A stretch of 32,683 nucleotides of DNA from Acidobacteriota bacterium (GCA_003222815.1 QHXC01000389.1:1-32683), one strand, 5' to 3'. Numbered from the stretch's first letter, positions 1 to 8,452 are shown. The notes: generated by a model not told the origin, from the sequence alone. Program-made: numbers and translations.

Positions 1-1359
1 AACAGCCGCCTTATCACTGAAATACTGGTGCGTTATTTGAAGGATTCGCTCGAGAAGGGGCCCGTGCCCGATGATGTTGTCGTAGGCTATCGCGGCGGTT
101 ACCTGCCTAACGAGCGCCGCCAGATCGAACGTGGATTGCGGGACGGCAGAATTCGCGGGGTGGTTTCGACCAATGCGCTGGAACTCGGCATCGATATCGG
201 CAGCCTCGATGTGGCCGTGCTTGCAGGTTATCCGGGCACCATCGCTTCAACCTGGCAGCGCATGGGGCGTGCCGGCCGGCGCAGCGGAATGTCGGTGGCG
301 GTGCTGGTGGCTTCGAGCACACCGCTTGATCAATTCATCGTCTGTCACCCGGAATATTTTTTGAGCCAGCCGCCGGAAATGGGCCTCATCAATCCGGAAA
401 ACATTCATATTCTGATCAGCCATCTCCAATGCGCAACGTTCGAGCTGCCGTTCGCGTCGGATGAGTGCTTTGGCGGTCATGATGTTTCCGAGATCCTGGA
501 TTTTCTTTGCGAGCGCGGCTTCATACATCGTGCGGGAAGCAAGTGGCATTGGACGAGCGATTCGTATCCGGCCGATTCGATCTCTTTGCGAAGCATAAGC
601 TCAGATAACTTTGTCATCGTTGAAACTACCGGCGAATCTCGCGTTATCGGGGAAGTGGACTACACGAGCGCGTTCTCCACTCTTCACGAGAAGGCGATCT
701 ATTTGCACCAGGGCCGGCAGTACTACGTGCATCAGCTCGATATTGTCGAGCGCCGCGCTTATGTGAAGCAGGTGGACTCCGATTACTTCACGGAGGCGAT
801 CACCTACACCAAGGTAAAGATCCTCGAGACCATGGAAGCCGCGGCAGAACACAACCACGGAGAAGTGCACGTTCTGCATCAAGTGGTGGGCTTCAAGAAG
901 CTGAAGTTTTTCACGATGGAGAATGTCGGCTCAGGCGATTTGAATCTCCCGGCGCAGGAGATGCATACGACTTCTTATTGGGTAACGATCCCTCGCGAAA
1001 TCTTCGAATCGTTGCCCTATTCGCCAACGGAGCGCTTGAACGGATTACACGGCCTGGCGTACGCGCTGGCGCATCTTTCATGCGTCTTCCTGATGTGCGA
1101 TCGCCGCGACATCGGTTCAGCCGTCGATACCGGTATCGAAAGCGCAACGTTCCATCCGTCGCTTTTCATCTATGATAACTTCCCGGGCGGCGTCGGCCTG
1201 AGCCGTCCGTTGTATGAGATTCGAGAACAAGTACTCAGCGCCACGCACCAGCTCATTCGTTCCTGTTCGTGCGACGATGGCTGCCCATCTTGTGTAGGTC
1301 CAACCGCCACGGCCAAAGAAGTTGCCCTGGCCATTCTGAATTCCTTGAACCATGCCTGA
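1..1359 (+). CDS. mrfA: DEAD/DEAH-box helicase with C-terminal DUF1998-type Cys cluster, MrfA/YprA-like (5' truncated by window edge)
   Basis: Frame open from base 1 (NSRLITEILVRYLKD...). Helicase C motifs STNALELGIDIGSLD and QRMGRAGRRSG; C-terminal CSCDDGCPSC; followed by a YprB-like gene. Confidence 0.88.
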   Translation, partial: NSRLITEILVRYLKDSLEKGPVPDDVVVGYRGGYLPNERRQIERGLRDGRIRGVVSTNALELGIDIGSLDVAVLAGYPGTIASTWQRMGRAGRRSGMSVAVLVASSTPLDQFIVCHPEYFLSQPPEMGLINPENIHILISHLQCATFELPFASDECFGGHDVSEILDFLCERGFIHRAGSKWHWTSDSYPADSISLRSISSDNFVIVETTGESRVIGEVDYTSAFSTLHEKAIYLHQGRQYYVHQLDIVERRAYVKQVDSDYFTEAITYTKVKILETMEAAAEHNHGEVHVLHQVVGFKKLKFFTMENVGSGDLNLPAQEMHTTSYWVTIPREIFESLPYSPTERLNGLHGLAYALAHLSCVFLMCDRRDIGSAVDTGIESATFHPSLFIYDNFPGGVGLSRPLYEIREQVLSATHQLIRSCSCDDGCPSCVGPTATAKEVALAILNSLNHA

Positions 1360-1393
1360 CTTCGGGAAAGCCCTAAAGCATTTGAAGACAGTG

Positions 1394-1502
1394 CGAGACC
1401 CTCACGCGGCTTTCGGCCACCCTATCCCAAGCGGAGAGGGTGCATTGCCAGATCCCTCTCGCTTTGGGAGAGGGTGGCGCGAAGCGCCGGTTGAGGGTCT
1501 CG
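1394..1502. repeat. About 109 bp imperfect inverted repeat, perfect 11-bp termini (CGAGACCCTCA / TGAGGGTCTCG)
   Basis: CCACCCTATCCCAAGCGGAGAGGG pairs with CCCTCTCGCTTTGGGAGAGGGTGG inside the 11-bp arms. Confidence 0.85.
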
Positions 1503-1552
1503 CTATCGCAGATCAGTTACAATTTTTGCGAGTTCGTTGGCAAAAGCAGGCC

Positions 1553-2692
1553 ATGAAATCCACGGTTGAAGTTTCCGAACCCCTTCCTTCCGGTCAAATC
1601 GAATCCACACCGTTCGGTTCGCACTACGTTGTGCAAACCATGTATCCCCATGACTACGTCCACGGGAAAATCCGTCTCAGCCGTTTCTCGGGCGCCGATC
1701 TCGAAAGCCTCATTTCCCTGATGCGTGAGAAAGCGGCTGTCCCCCCTCGCGAGAGGATTGTATTTCTGGACACTGAGACGACAGGCTTGCAGGGCGGATC
1801 GGGTATGTGTCCTTTCCTGGTCGGGACCGGCTACTTCGCGGGCGACGAGTTCCACCTGCTCCAGTATTTCATCCGCGACTTCGACGAAGAGCCCTCCATG
1901 CTGTACACGCTCGGCGAGTTGCTCGGGCGCTTCGATCTTGTCGTCACCTATAACGGCACCGCATTCGATGTTCCTCTGCTCGAGACCCGATTCACACTCG
2001 CCCGGCTCGACAGCCCCTTTCACGGCATGTCTCATCTGGATCTTCTCTTTACGACGCGCCGGTTGTGGAGAAACGGTCACGGCAGTTGCCGGCTGGCCGC
2101 TCTAGAACGTGAGATGATCTCGTTCCTGCGTGGGGCTGATATACCTGGTTCCATGATTCCGCGTGTATATTTCGATTACATCCAGCACCGGCCGAACGTC
2201 GCGCTGACGAGCGTTTTCAGGCACAACGTTTACGATGTGGTGTCTCTGGCTGCGCTGACCATACATGCATGCGACCGCGTCACACTCGAGCCTGCGCCGC
2301 TGGATGACCCGTTGGATCTTTACTCGCTTGGCCGCATCCTCGAATACTCGCGCGAATGGCGCCGGTCGATCCAGCTTTACGAGATGGCCCTTGCCAGTGG
2401 CCTTGCCGAACCTGTCCGTAAAAGAACCCTCGAAAATCTTTCGATCGTCTTCCGTCGAGCCGGTGATCATGAACGCTCCCTGGAAATCTGCGCGCAGTTG
2501 ATGGCGTACCCGGAATTCAGCATGACCGGATATGAGGGCGCAGCTATCTATTACGAGCATGGTCGCGGCGACCTGGAGAATGCGCAGCGGGTCCTGAAGG
2601 AAGCCCTCGGGCGTGCCGAGAGCCAGCGCGCGAGAACGGTATTGAAAGCGCGTTGGGATCGGCTGCAGCAAAAGGTTATCCGGTACGAATAG
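1553..2692 (+). CDS. mrfB: YprB/MrfB-like ribonuclease H-like 3'-5' exonuclease with C-terminal TPR-like region
   Basis: FLDTETTGLQGGSG (DEDD exonuclease motif I), VVTYNGTAFDVPLLETRF, HNVYDVVSLAALT. Longest ORF starts at 1352 but runs through the inverted repeat; ATG 1553 is the likelier start. Confidence 0.82.
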   Translation: MKSTVEVSEPLPSGQIESTPFGSHYVVQTMYPHDYVHGKIRLSRFSGADLESLISLMREKAAVPPRERIVFLDTETTGLQGGSGMCPFLVGTGYFAGDEFHLLQYFIRDFDEEPSMLYTLGELLGRFDLVVTYNGTAFDVPLLETRFTLARLDSPFHGMSHLDLLFTTRRLWRNGHGSCRLAALEREMISFLRGADIPGSMIPRVYFDYIQHRPNVALTSVFRHNVYDVVSLAALTIHACDRVTLEPAPLDDPLDLYSLGRILEYSREWRRSIQLYEMALASGLAEPVRKRTLENLSIVFRRAGDHERSLEICAQLMAYPEFSMTGYEGAAIYYEHGRGDLENAQRVLKEALGRAESQRARTVLKARWDRLQQKVIRYE

Positions 2693-2720
2693 GGGTCCGG
2701 GATCAGGGATTGGGGAGTCA
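2693..2720. repeat. Short heptad-like intergenic array (GGGGTCC GGGATCA GGGATTG GGGAGTC)
   Basis: 7-bp periodic G-rich sequence directly after the 1553-2692 stop. Confidence 0.5.
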
Positions 2721-2981
2721 GCCGGTCATGGGATTCTTTGTAAACAGCTCCACGATATAGTCCGTCAAGCAATCATAGAGAAGCTTCTGGAATGTCCACG
2801 GGAACTGTGAGCTTTGCAGGTCTCTTTCAGCAAGTGTGATCCGGTATTCTGGTGAGAGCACACTCGCCATCTTGGAGCGGATACAGAGCTCGACTCCATC
2901 ATCCTTTTCGTGAGCGGCGAACTCGAAAAAAGGGTGTTCGTATTTCCCGAGTTCCTCCAGAACCCGTGCCAGCGAAGACAT
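2718..2981 (-). CDS. Conserved-looking hypothetical protein, 87 aa (MSSLARVLEELGKYEHPFFEF...)
   Basis: ORF 2718..3086; internal ATG at 2981 preceded by AAGGGAGC (SD-like). Confidence 0.55.
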   Translation of the reverse strand: MSSLARVLEELGKYEHPFFEFAAHEKDDGVELCIRSKMASVLSPEYRITLAERDLQSSQFPWTFQKLLYDCLTDYIVELFTKNPMTG

Positions 2982-3001
2982 GCTCCCTTGATCCCTGCCC
3001 C

Positions 3002-3112
3002 CTACCTGTCCTTCTTTAGAAACAAGTGCACCATCCATGTGCACAGCGCCAGGGTTCCCAGAACCGAAGCGATGGCGAGCGCCCACTGAAAGATGCCGAG
3101 GACTATCCTCAT
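3002..3112 (-). CDS. 36-aa putative single-TM small protein (MRIVLGIFQWALAIASVLGTLALCTWMVHLFLKKDR)
   Basis: Manual translation. ATG lies 1 nt past the nth TGA (GTG TGA G ATG); one hydrophobic helix with a KKDR tail. Below the ORF-track cutoff. Confidence 0.55.
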   Translation of the reverse strand: MRIVLGIFQWALAIASVLGTLALCTWMVHLFLKKDR

Positions 3113-3113
3113 C

Positions 3114-3911
3114 TCACACCGTCTTGTCTTCGGAGTAGCAGAGATCCTCGACAGGGCAGCCGGCGCATTTCGGCCGAATGGCGGTGCACTTCGACCGGCC
3201 GTGGTAAATGAGCAGGTGCGCTAACAGGATCCACTTGTCTCGAGGAACCAACCGCATCAAGTCTTCCTCGATCTTGTCGGGACGTGATTCCTTGGAAAAA
3301 TCCAAACGGCGCGACAGCCGCTGTACATGGGTGTCCACCACGATGCCTTCGGCCTTTCCAAACGCCACGCCCAGAACCACATTCGCGGTTTTCCGCGCAA
3401 CTCCCGGCAGCTTCAGAAGCTCTTCCATCGTTTCGGGCACCTCGCCGTGATGTTGGTCGGCAATGATCCTGCATGCGCCCTGGATACTTCTGGCCTTGTT
3501 CCGGAAAAATCCGCTGGAGTGGATCATGGATTCTAATTCCGCCGTGTGCGCTTTAGCGAACTCTGCGGCAGTCTTGTATTTGCGGAACAGCGCGGGTGTA
3601 ATGGTGTTGACCATCTTGTCCGTGCTTTGGGCCGAAAGGATCGTCGCCGCCAGAAGCTGGAGGGGATTTTCGTGGTCCAATGCACATTTCGCGTCCGGGT
3701 AGGCCGCTTCAAGCCGCTCGATGATCCGCGCCACGCGGAAAAACTTAGTCTTTCGAGGCGCCGGACTTGGAGGAGCTGTCCCTTTTGCCGGTTTTCGCGG
3801 TGATGGATTTGTCAGTGCTGCCTTCTTTGTTGCCATTGGAGGAGCTCTCTTTGCCATCTTTCTTTCCGTCCTTCGGCGATTCCGTTCCTTCGCCTGGGGA
3901 CTTTCGGCCAT
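3114..3911 (-). CDS. nth: Endonuclease III
   Basis: HhH-GPD motif LKLPGVARKTANVVLGVAFG...VVDTHVQRLSRRL and [4Fe-4S] ligands C-X6-C-X2-C-X5-C (CTAIRPKCAGCPVEDLC). N-terminal boundary uncertain. Confidence 0.93.
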   Translation of the reverse strand: MAESPQAKERNRRRTERKMAKRAPPMATKKAALTNPSPRKPAKGTAPPSPAPRKTKFFRVARIIERLEAAYPDAKCALDHENPLQLLAATILSAQSTDKMVNTITPALFRKYKTAAEFAKAHTAELESMIHSSGFFRNKARSIQGACRIIADQHHGEVPETMEELLKLPGVARKTANVVLGVAFGKAEGIVVDTHVQRLSRRLDFSKESRPDKIEEDLMRLVPRDKWILLAHLLIYHGRSKCTAIRPKCAGCPVEDLCYSEDKTV

Positions 3912-4080
3912 AGTCGGTAACGTACCAGCCGGTTCCTTTGAACTGAAAGCCTGACGCGGAAATCAGCTTCGTCAAGGCGCCTCCACACCCTTTATGCTTT
4001 TTGAGAGGCTTGTCCGAGAACTTCTGGATAACTTCGATCGTGTTTCCGCATTTTGAACATTCGTACTCATAGATAGGCAT
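3745..4080 (-). CDS. FmdB-family zinc-ribbon protein with Lys/Ser/Gly-rich C-terminal tail
   Basis: MPIYEYECSKCGNTIEVIQKFSDKPLKKHKGCGGALTKLISASGFQFKGTGWYVTDYG is typical of FmdB. Confidence 0.88.
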   Translation of the reverse strand: MPIYEYECSKCGNTIEVIQKFSDKPLKKHKGCGGALTKLISASGFQFKGTGWYVTDYGRKSPGEGTESPKDGKKDGKESSSNGNKEGSTDKSITAKTGKRDSSSKSGASKD

Positions 4081-4124
4081 GCCGCTTTAATAGCATAAGT
4101 GTCAGGAATCTGGAAACAGGCTCG

Positions 4125-4847
4125 TGAATTTCGGGACGGAGGTGAAGATGGGTAGGAACGCGGGCTAAAGCCCGCGTCCGGAGTTTGGACATTTTTCGAG
4201 GTTGCGCAAAAAACTCCCCTTGGCGAAGGAGGGGTGGCCGCGCCATCAAGAATTGCTCCCGTTCCTTTGAAAGGCGCGGCCGGGGGTGGTTGGTTCAAGC
4301 AACCACTGATTTTCTGGACCAACACCACCCCGAAGGTGTGAATTAATTGTGATAAGGCGTTATTCCCCTCCTTGCACCACCGCAAGGAGGGGTGGCTGCG
4401 TCATCAAAGAAAATTTGGCGAAGCCACCGAAGCAGACGCAGCCGGGGTGGTTTTCCTTTTGGATTCATCGGAAAACCACCCCGGCCTCGCGATAAGCGGA
4501 TGCTTCGCGATATTTTCTGAATCGCTCGGCCACCCCTCCTTGCAGTGATGCAAGGAGGGGAATAGCGCTTGATTCCAATTTTTTCACAGCTTCCCCGTCT
4601 GCGCCTTCAAAGGTGGCTTCGCAGCATTTTATTGAGGGCGCAGCCACCCCTCCTCAGCTGAGGAGGGGAATTCGGACTCACGTTTCGCTTCCACGACATA
4701 CCCGCGGACGAAGCTTGAAGTTGAAGGCATCGATGCTATTGCTATTGACCAAGAGTTCCCCAAAATGTCCAAACTCCAGTCGCGGGCTAAAGCCCGCGTC
4801 CGCATTCGACAAATAAAGAGCGAATTATTCCGCCGTCCCGAAATTCA
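4125..4847. repeat. Island of nested inverted repeats: 15-bp outer IR, inverted REP-like pair, four GAGGGG/GCGGCC modules
   Basis: TGAATTTCGGGACGG (4125-4139) / CCGTCCCGAAATTCA (4833-4847); ACGCGGGCTAAAGCCCGCGT (4158-4177) / CGCGGGCTAAAGCCCGCG (4781-4798); large palindrome 4357-4568. Confidence 0.85.
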
Positions 4848-4966
4848 AACTGACCCACGGCTGTTCCTTATCTGCCCACTATGTGTCCATAGGTAACAAG
4901 TCGATTTCCACTAGCCTCGTGTTTTCTGTGGCTTGGTCTGGCATTTGGATTGCCGCACAACAGGGA

Positions 4967-5362
4967 ATGCAGTATCGGATCAAGGTCCTGATTGTAGAGG
5001 ACGATAACGCGATGGCGCAGATGTGCGCAAAGTTGATCCGGCGAAGAGGCCATTCCGCGGTGATCGCATGTTCTTCCCAGGACGCTTTAGCCATCGTGCG
5101 GATGGCCGGGGACATCGACGTGGTGATTTCAGACGTAAAGATGCCCTATATGGACGGCATTCAGTTGATGGGCCGTCTTCGCGCCATTGACGGCGGGCTG
5201 CCCATTATCCTTATGACTGGCTATGCCAGTATCCTCGGTCCGAATCAGGCTGTAGCCCTTGGCGCTGCGGACTGCCTCACGAAGCCTTTCGATTCCGAAA
5301 CTCTCCTCGGCAGTGTCGAGCGCGCCTTTCGGATGAAGCATCCCCAAGCCGCCCTCGAATAA
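4967..5362 (+). CDS. Single-domain response regulator (REC)
   Basis: VLIVEDDNAMAQ...DVVISDVKMPYMDG...ILMTGYAS...CLTKPFD. ORF opens at 4883; ATG 4967 begins the domain. Confidence 0.85.
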   Translation: MQYRIKVLIVEDDNAMAQMCAKLIRRRGHSAVIACSSQDALAIVRMAGDIDVVISDVKMPYMDGIQLMGRLRAIDGGLPIILMTGYASILGPNQAVALGAADCLTKPFDSETLLGSVERAFRMKHPQAALE

Positions 5363-5407
5363 GATTCCGAAACAACTGTTCGTTTGGTGATTGCTATACT
5401 GTCTGGA

Positions 5408-5953
5408 ATGCTGGAGGAGATCCGTTCTATCCTGACGAAAATTGGTGAAGATCCCACACGCGGCGGTCTTATCAATACGCCCAGGCGGGTGGACCGCGCC
5501 TTAAGATTTCTCACCAGTGGATACAGGATGAACGCGGATGAGGTTTTAAACGGGGCGTTGTTTGAGGTGGCGTACGATGAGATGGTCATTGTCAAGGACA
5601 TCGAGTTATTCAGCCTTTGCGAACACCACCTGCTTCCTTTCTTCGGAAAATGCCATGTAGCTTACATACCGAACGGCCGCATCGTTGGTCTGAGTAAGAT
5701 TCCGCGGCTGGTGGATATGTATGCGAGACGGCTTCAAGTCCAGGAACGTCTGACGACGCAAATTGCCGAAACGATCGACACCAAGATCAACCCCAAGGGT
5801 GTGGCGGTGGTCATCGAGGCCCAGCACCTGTGCATGATCATGCGTGGAGTGGAAAAGCAAAATTCGGTTGCGGTCACCAGTTCTATGCTCGGCGCTTTCA
5901 AAGACCTACAAAACACTCGAAGCGAATTCCTCAACCTGATTCATAAGCGCTAG
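5408..5953 (+). CDS. folE: GTP cyclohydrolase I
   Basis: [53 protein letters not shown] and [17 protein letters not shown] are FolE signatures. Confidence 0.95.
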   Translation: MLEEIRSILTKIGEDPTRGGLINTPRRVDRALRFLTSGYRMNADEVLNGALFEVAYDEMVIVKDIELFSLCEHHLLPFFGKCHVAYIPNGRIVGLSKIPRLVDMYARRLQVQERLTTQIAETIDTKINPKGVAVVIEAQHLCMIMRGVEKQNSVAVTSSMLGAFKDLQNTRSEFLNLIHKR

Positions 5954-5964
5954 TACATCGGTAA

Positions 5965-6558
5965 ATGATTTCTTCCGTTATCTTCGACCTCGATGGGACT
6001 TTAACCAATATTCCCAGCCCGTGGCGCTACGTCCATGAGCGGCTGGGCCTCTGGCAAGACACGGCGTGCGGTTATCTGGACGAATGGCTCTCCGGCAAGA
6101 TTTCCTACGAAGAGTTTTGCAGGCGGGATACGAACTTGTGGAACGGGAGAACCGTCGATGAGATTCATGCTTTGCTCGATGAAATCGATTTCAACCGCCA
6201 TGTCCCCGCCGTCGTTGAGCGTCTCGTGGCGGCCGCGACTCCATCGATCATCATTTCTTCAGGTTTCCGGTATGTGGCCGCGAAGATCCAGTCCCAGTGC
6301 GGCTGGCATCCCTTATTGATTTACGCCAATGAACTGGTTGACGGACCAAGCGTCCGCATTCATGTATCGGGCGATTTCGGAAGTCCGATTTCGAAAAAGG
6401 CTTTGGCGTGGCGAGCTCTCAAACTTGTGGGTTCAGCGCCCGCTGAAAGCCTTGTCGTGTCCGATACAACGCGTGACCTCGAGCAATTGCGCGAGTGCCG
6501 CCACCAGTTGCTTGTTCGTGAAGAAGACGATCTGCTTCGTGTGAACGACTACTTATGA
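5965..6558 (+). CDS. HAD-superfamily phosphatase
   Basis: IFDLDGTLTN (motif I), SSGF (motif II-like), SKKALAWRAL (Lys), VSDTTRDLEQL (motif III/IV-like). Confidence 0.78.
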   Translation: MISSVIFDLDGTLTNIPSPWRYVHERLGLWQDTACGYLDEWLSGKISYEEFCRRDTNLWNGRTVDEIHALLDEIDFNRHVPAVVERLVAAATPSIIISSGFRYVAAKIQSQCGWHPLLIYANELVDGPSVRIHVSGDFGSPISKKALAWRALKLVGSAPAESLVVSDTTRDLEQLRECRHQLLVREEDDLLRVNDYL

Positions 6559-7123
6559 GTGATGATCTCAAAAAACAAGCTGCGCTGGCCGCTCTTGATG
6601 AGATTCGCAATGGCATGATTGTGGGGCTTGGCACCGGCTCCACGGCCGCCCACTTCATCCGCGGGAAATCGACATCACTGTGGATGGCGCCGATGAAGTT
6701 TCGCCGGAATTGGACCTCATTAAAGGGCTTGGCGGCGCCTTGGTCCGCGAAAAGATTGTCGTGCACGCGTCGAAGCGGGTAGTCATCGTTGTGGATGAGA
6801 CAAAGCTCGTCGAGCGGCTTGGCGCCAAAACTGTGATTCCGGTAGAAGTTATTCCTTTCGCGATGGACCGCGTCATTCTTCAGCTAAAGCGACGGGGCGG
6901 AGAAGCTCGCCTTCGCGGGAAAAATGGCAATCCTTTCCTTTCCGACAACGGCAATGCCATCCTGGATTGGAAGCATGGTGTGATTGATCAGCCCGCGGTT
7001 CTGGAAGGGCAATTGAAGGCGATCCCGGGTGTGCTGGACTCCGGGATCTTCGCCAACGTCGCGCAATGCGTGGTCGTTGCCGGCGCCTCCGGTATTAGAA
7101 AAATAGAAAAAATGGGGATGTAG
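6555..7123 (+). pseudogene. rpiA: Ribose-5-phosphate isomerase A, internally deleted and frameshifted
   Basis: Frame 6555: DLKKQAALAALDEIRNGMIVGLGTGSTAAHFI; frame 6680: DGADEVSPELDLIKGLGGALVREKIV...SDNGNAILD...IPGVLDSGIFA. The intervening RpiA segment is absent. Confidence 0.85.
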
Positions 7124-7128
7124 AAAAC

Positions 7129-7170
7129 AGCCGCGATCATGGCGGCGGCCCATTCGCGTCATTCGCGGCT
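7129..7170. terminator. Possible bidirectional stem-loop between convergent rpiA and M48 gene
   Basis: AGCCGCGA (7129-7136) and TCGCGGCT (7163-7170), perfect 8-bp stem, long loop, A-rich flanks. Confidence 0.4.
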
Positions 7171-7177
7171 AAAAGAC

Positions 7178-8407
7178 TCACCGCAGGCGGGCGCTTCGGA
7201 TGACTTGTTCGAAAATCGGCTGATAGGCGGGAAATTCGTCTTCCGGCGCGACAAACACCATATAAAAGAGGCTCTGGTAGTAGAGGCGCGTCACAACCCA
7301 TACCACTTCGGAAGAATCCGTCGTGTTCGATTTGCCGATGATCACGGTGCGCAGTCCCGGCTCGTCACTGACAAGCGTTTGTACCTGTGCGCCGGGGACG
7401 ATGCGCAGCGATTGATTGCGCTGGCGCAGGAACACAATGAGCCGATTCGTCGCCTGCTCGAGCGTGAGTGCCCGGTCGGGGACAGAAATATCGAAGAGAT
7501 CGAACAAGATGCCGCGAGTAATATCCGCGCCGACTACGCCGTCAACGGGAGCAATGATTGCGCCGTTGCGTCCATTACCGGTCACCTGCCAGCCCGAGGG
7601 AAATCCGAGGCGGTAATAATCCTGTGGGTGCACAAAGACGCTCGAGATCGCATCGCTTGGCGCGGTCTCGGGTATTTCCTTGTCGGACGTGGGATATGCC
7701 AGCTTCAACAGCGTGGTGCGAAACACTCGAAACTCCGGGCCGGCGTGTGCAAGCCGCTGCCGGGGCGAACTTAGACGGTCGATTTCGTCCGCGATTTGAG
7801 ATGAGAGATTTTCCGATTGCGGATGATTGAAAACGACAAAGCGCGCTTCGGCCAGCAGGCGAACCGCCATCAGATTTGCCTCAAGCTCCTGGTCCCGGCT
7901 GTATCGTAGAAACGGAGCGTCGGCTCCGAAAGAAATACCGAGTTTCGTGAGTTGATCCTTCCAGGCATCGATGGTCGGCAATCCGGCGGCTATGGAGATC
8001 GGGGACTGCACGAGGAGCTGCCGCGAGAGTTGAGCCGTTCCGTGTCGTGCGGCAACGTGTCCGATTTCATGCGCCAATATTGCGGCCAATTCATCCTCGT
8101 TCCCGGCGACCTCGATCAAGCCGCGATTCACATAAATTGATCCACCGGGAAAACCCAGCGAGTTGATTTCTTTCGAATTGACGATACGGAATCTGTACTG
8201 GACACCCGCGACCGACGGACTCTGCCCGATACGTTGGCCGATGAATTGGAAATACCTGTTGAGATTGGCTTCCCGTATAACCTGCAGCGTTCGCTCAGCC
8301 TCTTTTGAAGCCTCCAAACCAATCTCAACGTCTTGCCCTTGTGAAAAGAAATTGATGCCCTGCCCGCTCGTCAGGAGCACGAGTAACCCCAGCACGAGGA
8401 TCCGCAT
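7178..8407 (-). CDS. M48-family metalloprotease, secreted
   Basis: MRILVLGLLVLLTSGQG signal-like start; zinc motif AAILAHEIGHVAARHG; SRDQELEANLMAVRLL. Confidence 0.88.
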   Translation of the reverse strand: MRILVLGLLVLLTSGQGINFFSQGQDVEIGLEASKEAERTLQVIREANLNRYFQFIGQRIGQSPSVAGVQYRFRIVNSKEINSLGFPGGSIYVNRGLIEVAGNEDELAAILAHEIGHVAARHGTAQLSRQLLVQSPISIAAGLPTIDAWKDQLTKLGISFGADAPFLRYSRDQELEANLMAVRLLAEARFVVFNHPQSENLSSQIADEIDRLSSPRQRLAHAGPEFRVFRTTLLKLAYPTSDKEIPETAPSDAISSVFVHPQDYYRLGFPSGWQVTGNGRNGAIIAPVDGVVGADITRGILFDLFDISVPDRALTLEQATNRLIVFLRQRNQSLRIVPGAQVQTLVSDEPGLRTVIIGKSNTTDSSEVVWVVTRLYYQSLFYMVFVAPEDEFPAYQPIFEQVIRSARLR

Positions 8408-8452
8408 GAGCAGATATTTTAGGGGAACCGGACACAAAAAGCATTCAGAAGA

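Noticed and set aside
1517-2671. Two long minus-strand ORFs (1517..2080, 2102..2671)
   Set aside because: Antisense to the MrfB-like gene; low-complexity composition and no motifs.
3972-4816. Small ORFs within the repeat island (3972..4385 -, 4067..4249 -, 4465..4647 -, 4613..4816 +)
   Set aside because: Consist of translated palindromic repeats with no SD or family resemblance.
4848-4966. Possible insertion-sequence remnant (CTATGTGTCCATAGGTAACAAG) between the repeat island and the REC gene
   Set aside because: Only a short suggestive sequence; no transposase fragment or terminal repeats could be identified.
7139-7774. 211-aa ORF on the plus strand
   Set aside because: Antisense to the M48 protease with recognisable motifs; no coherent domain.
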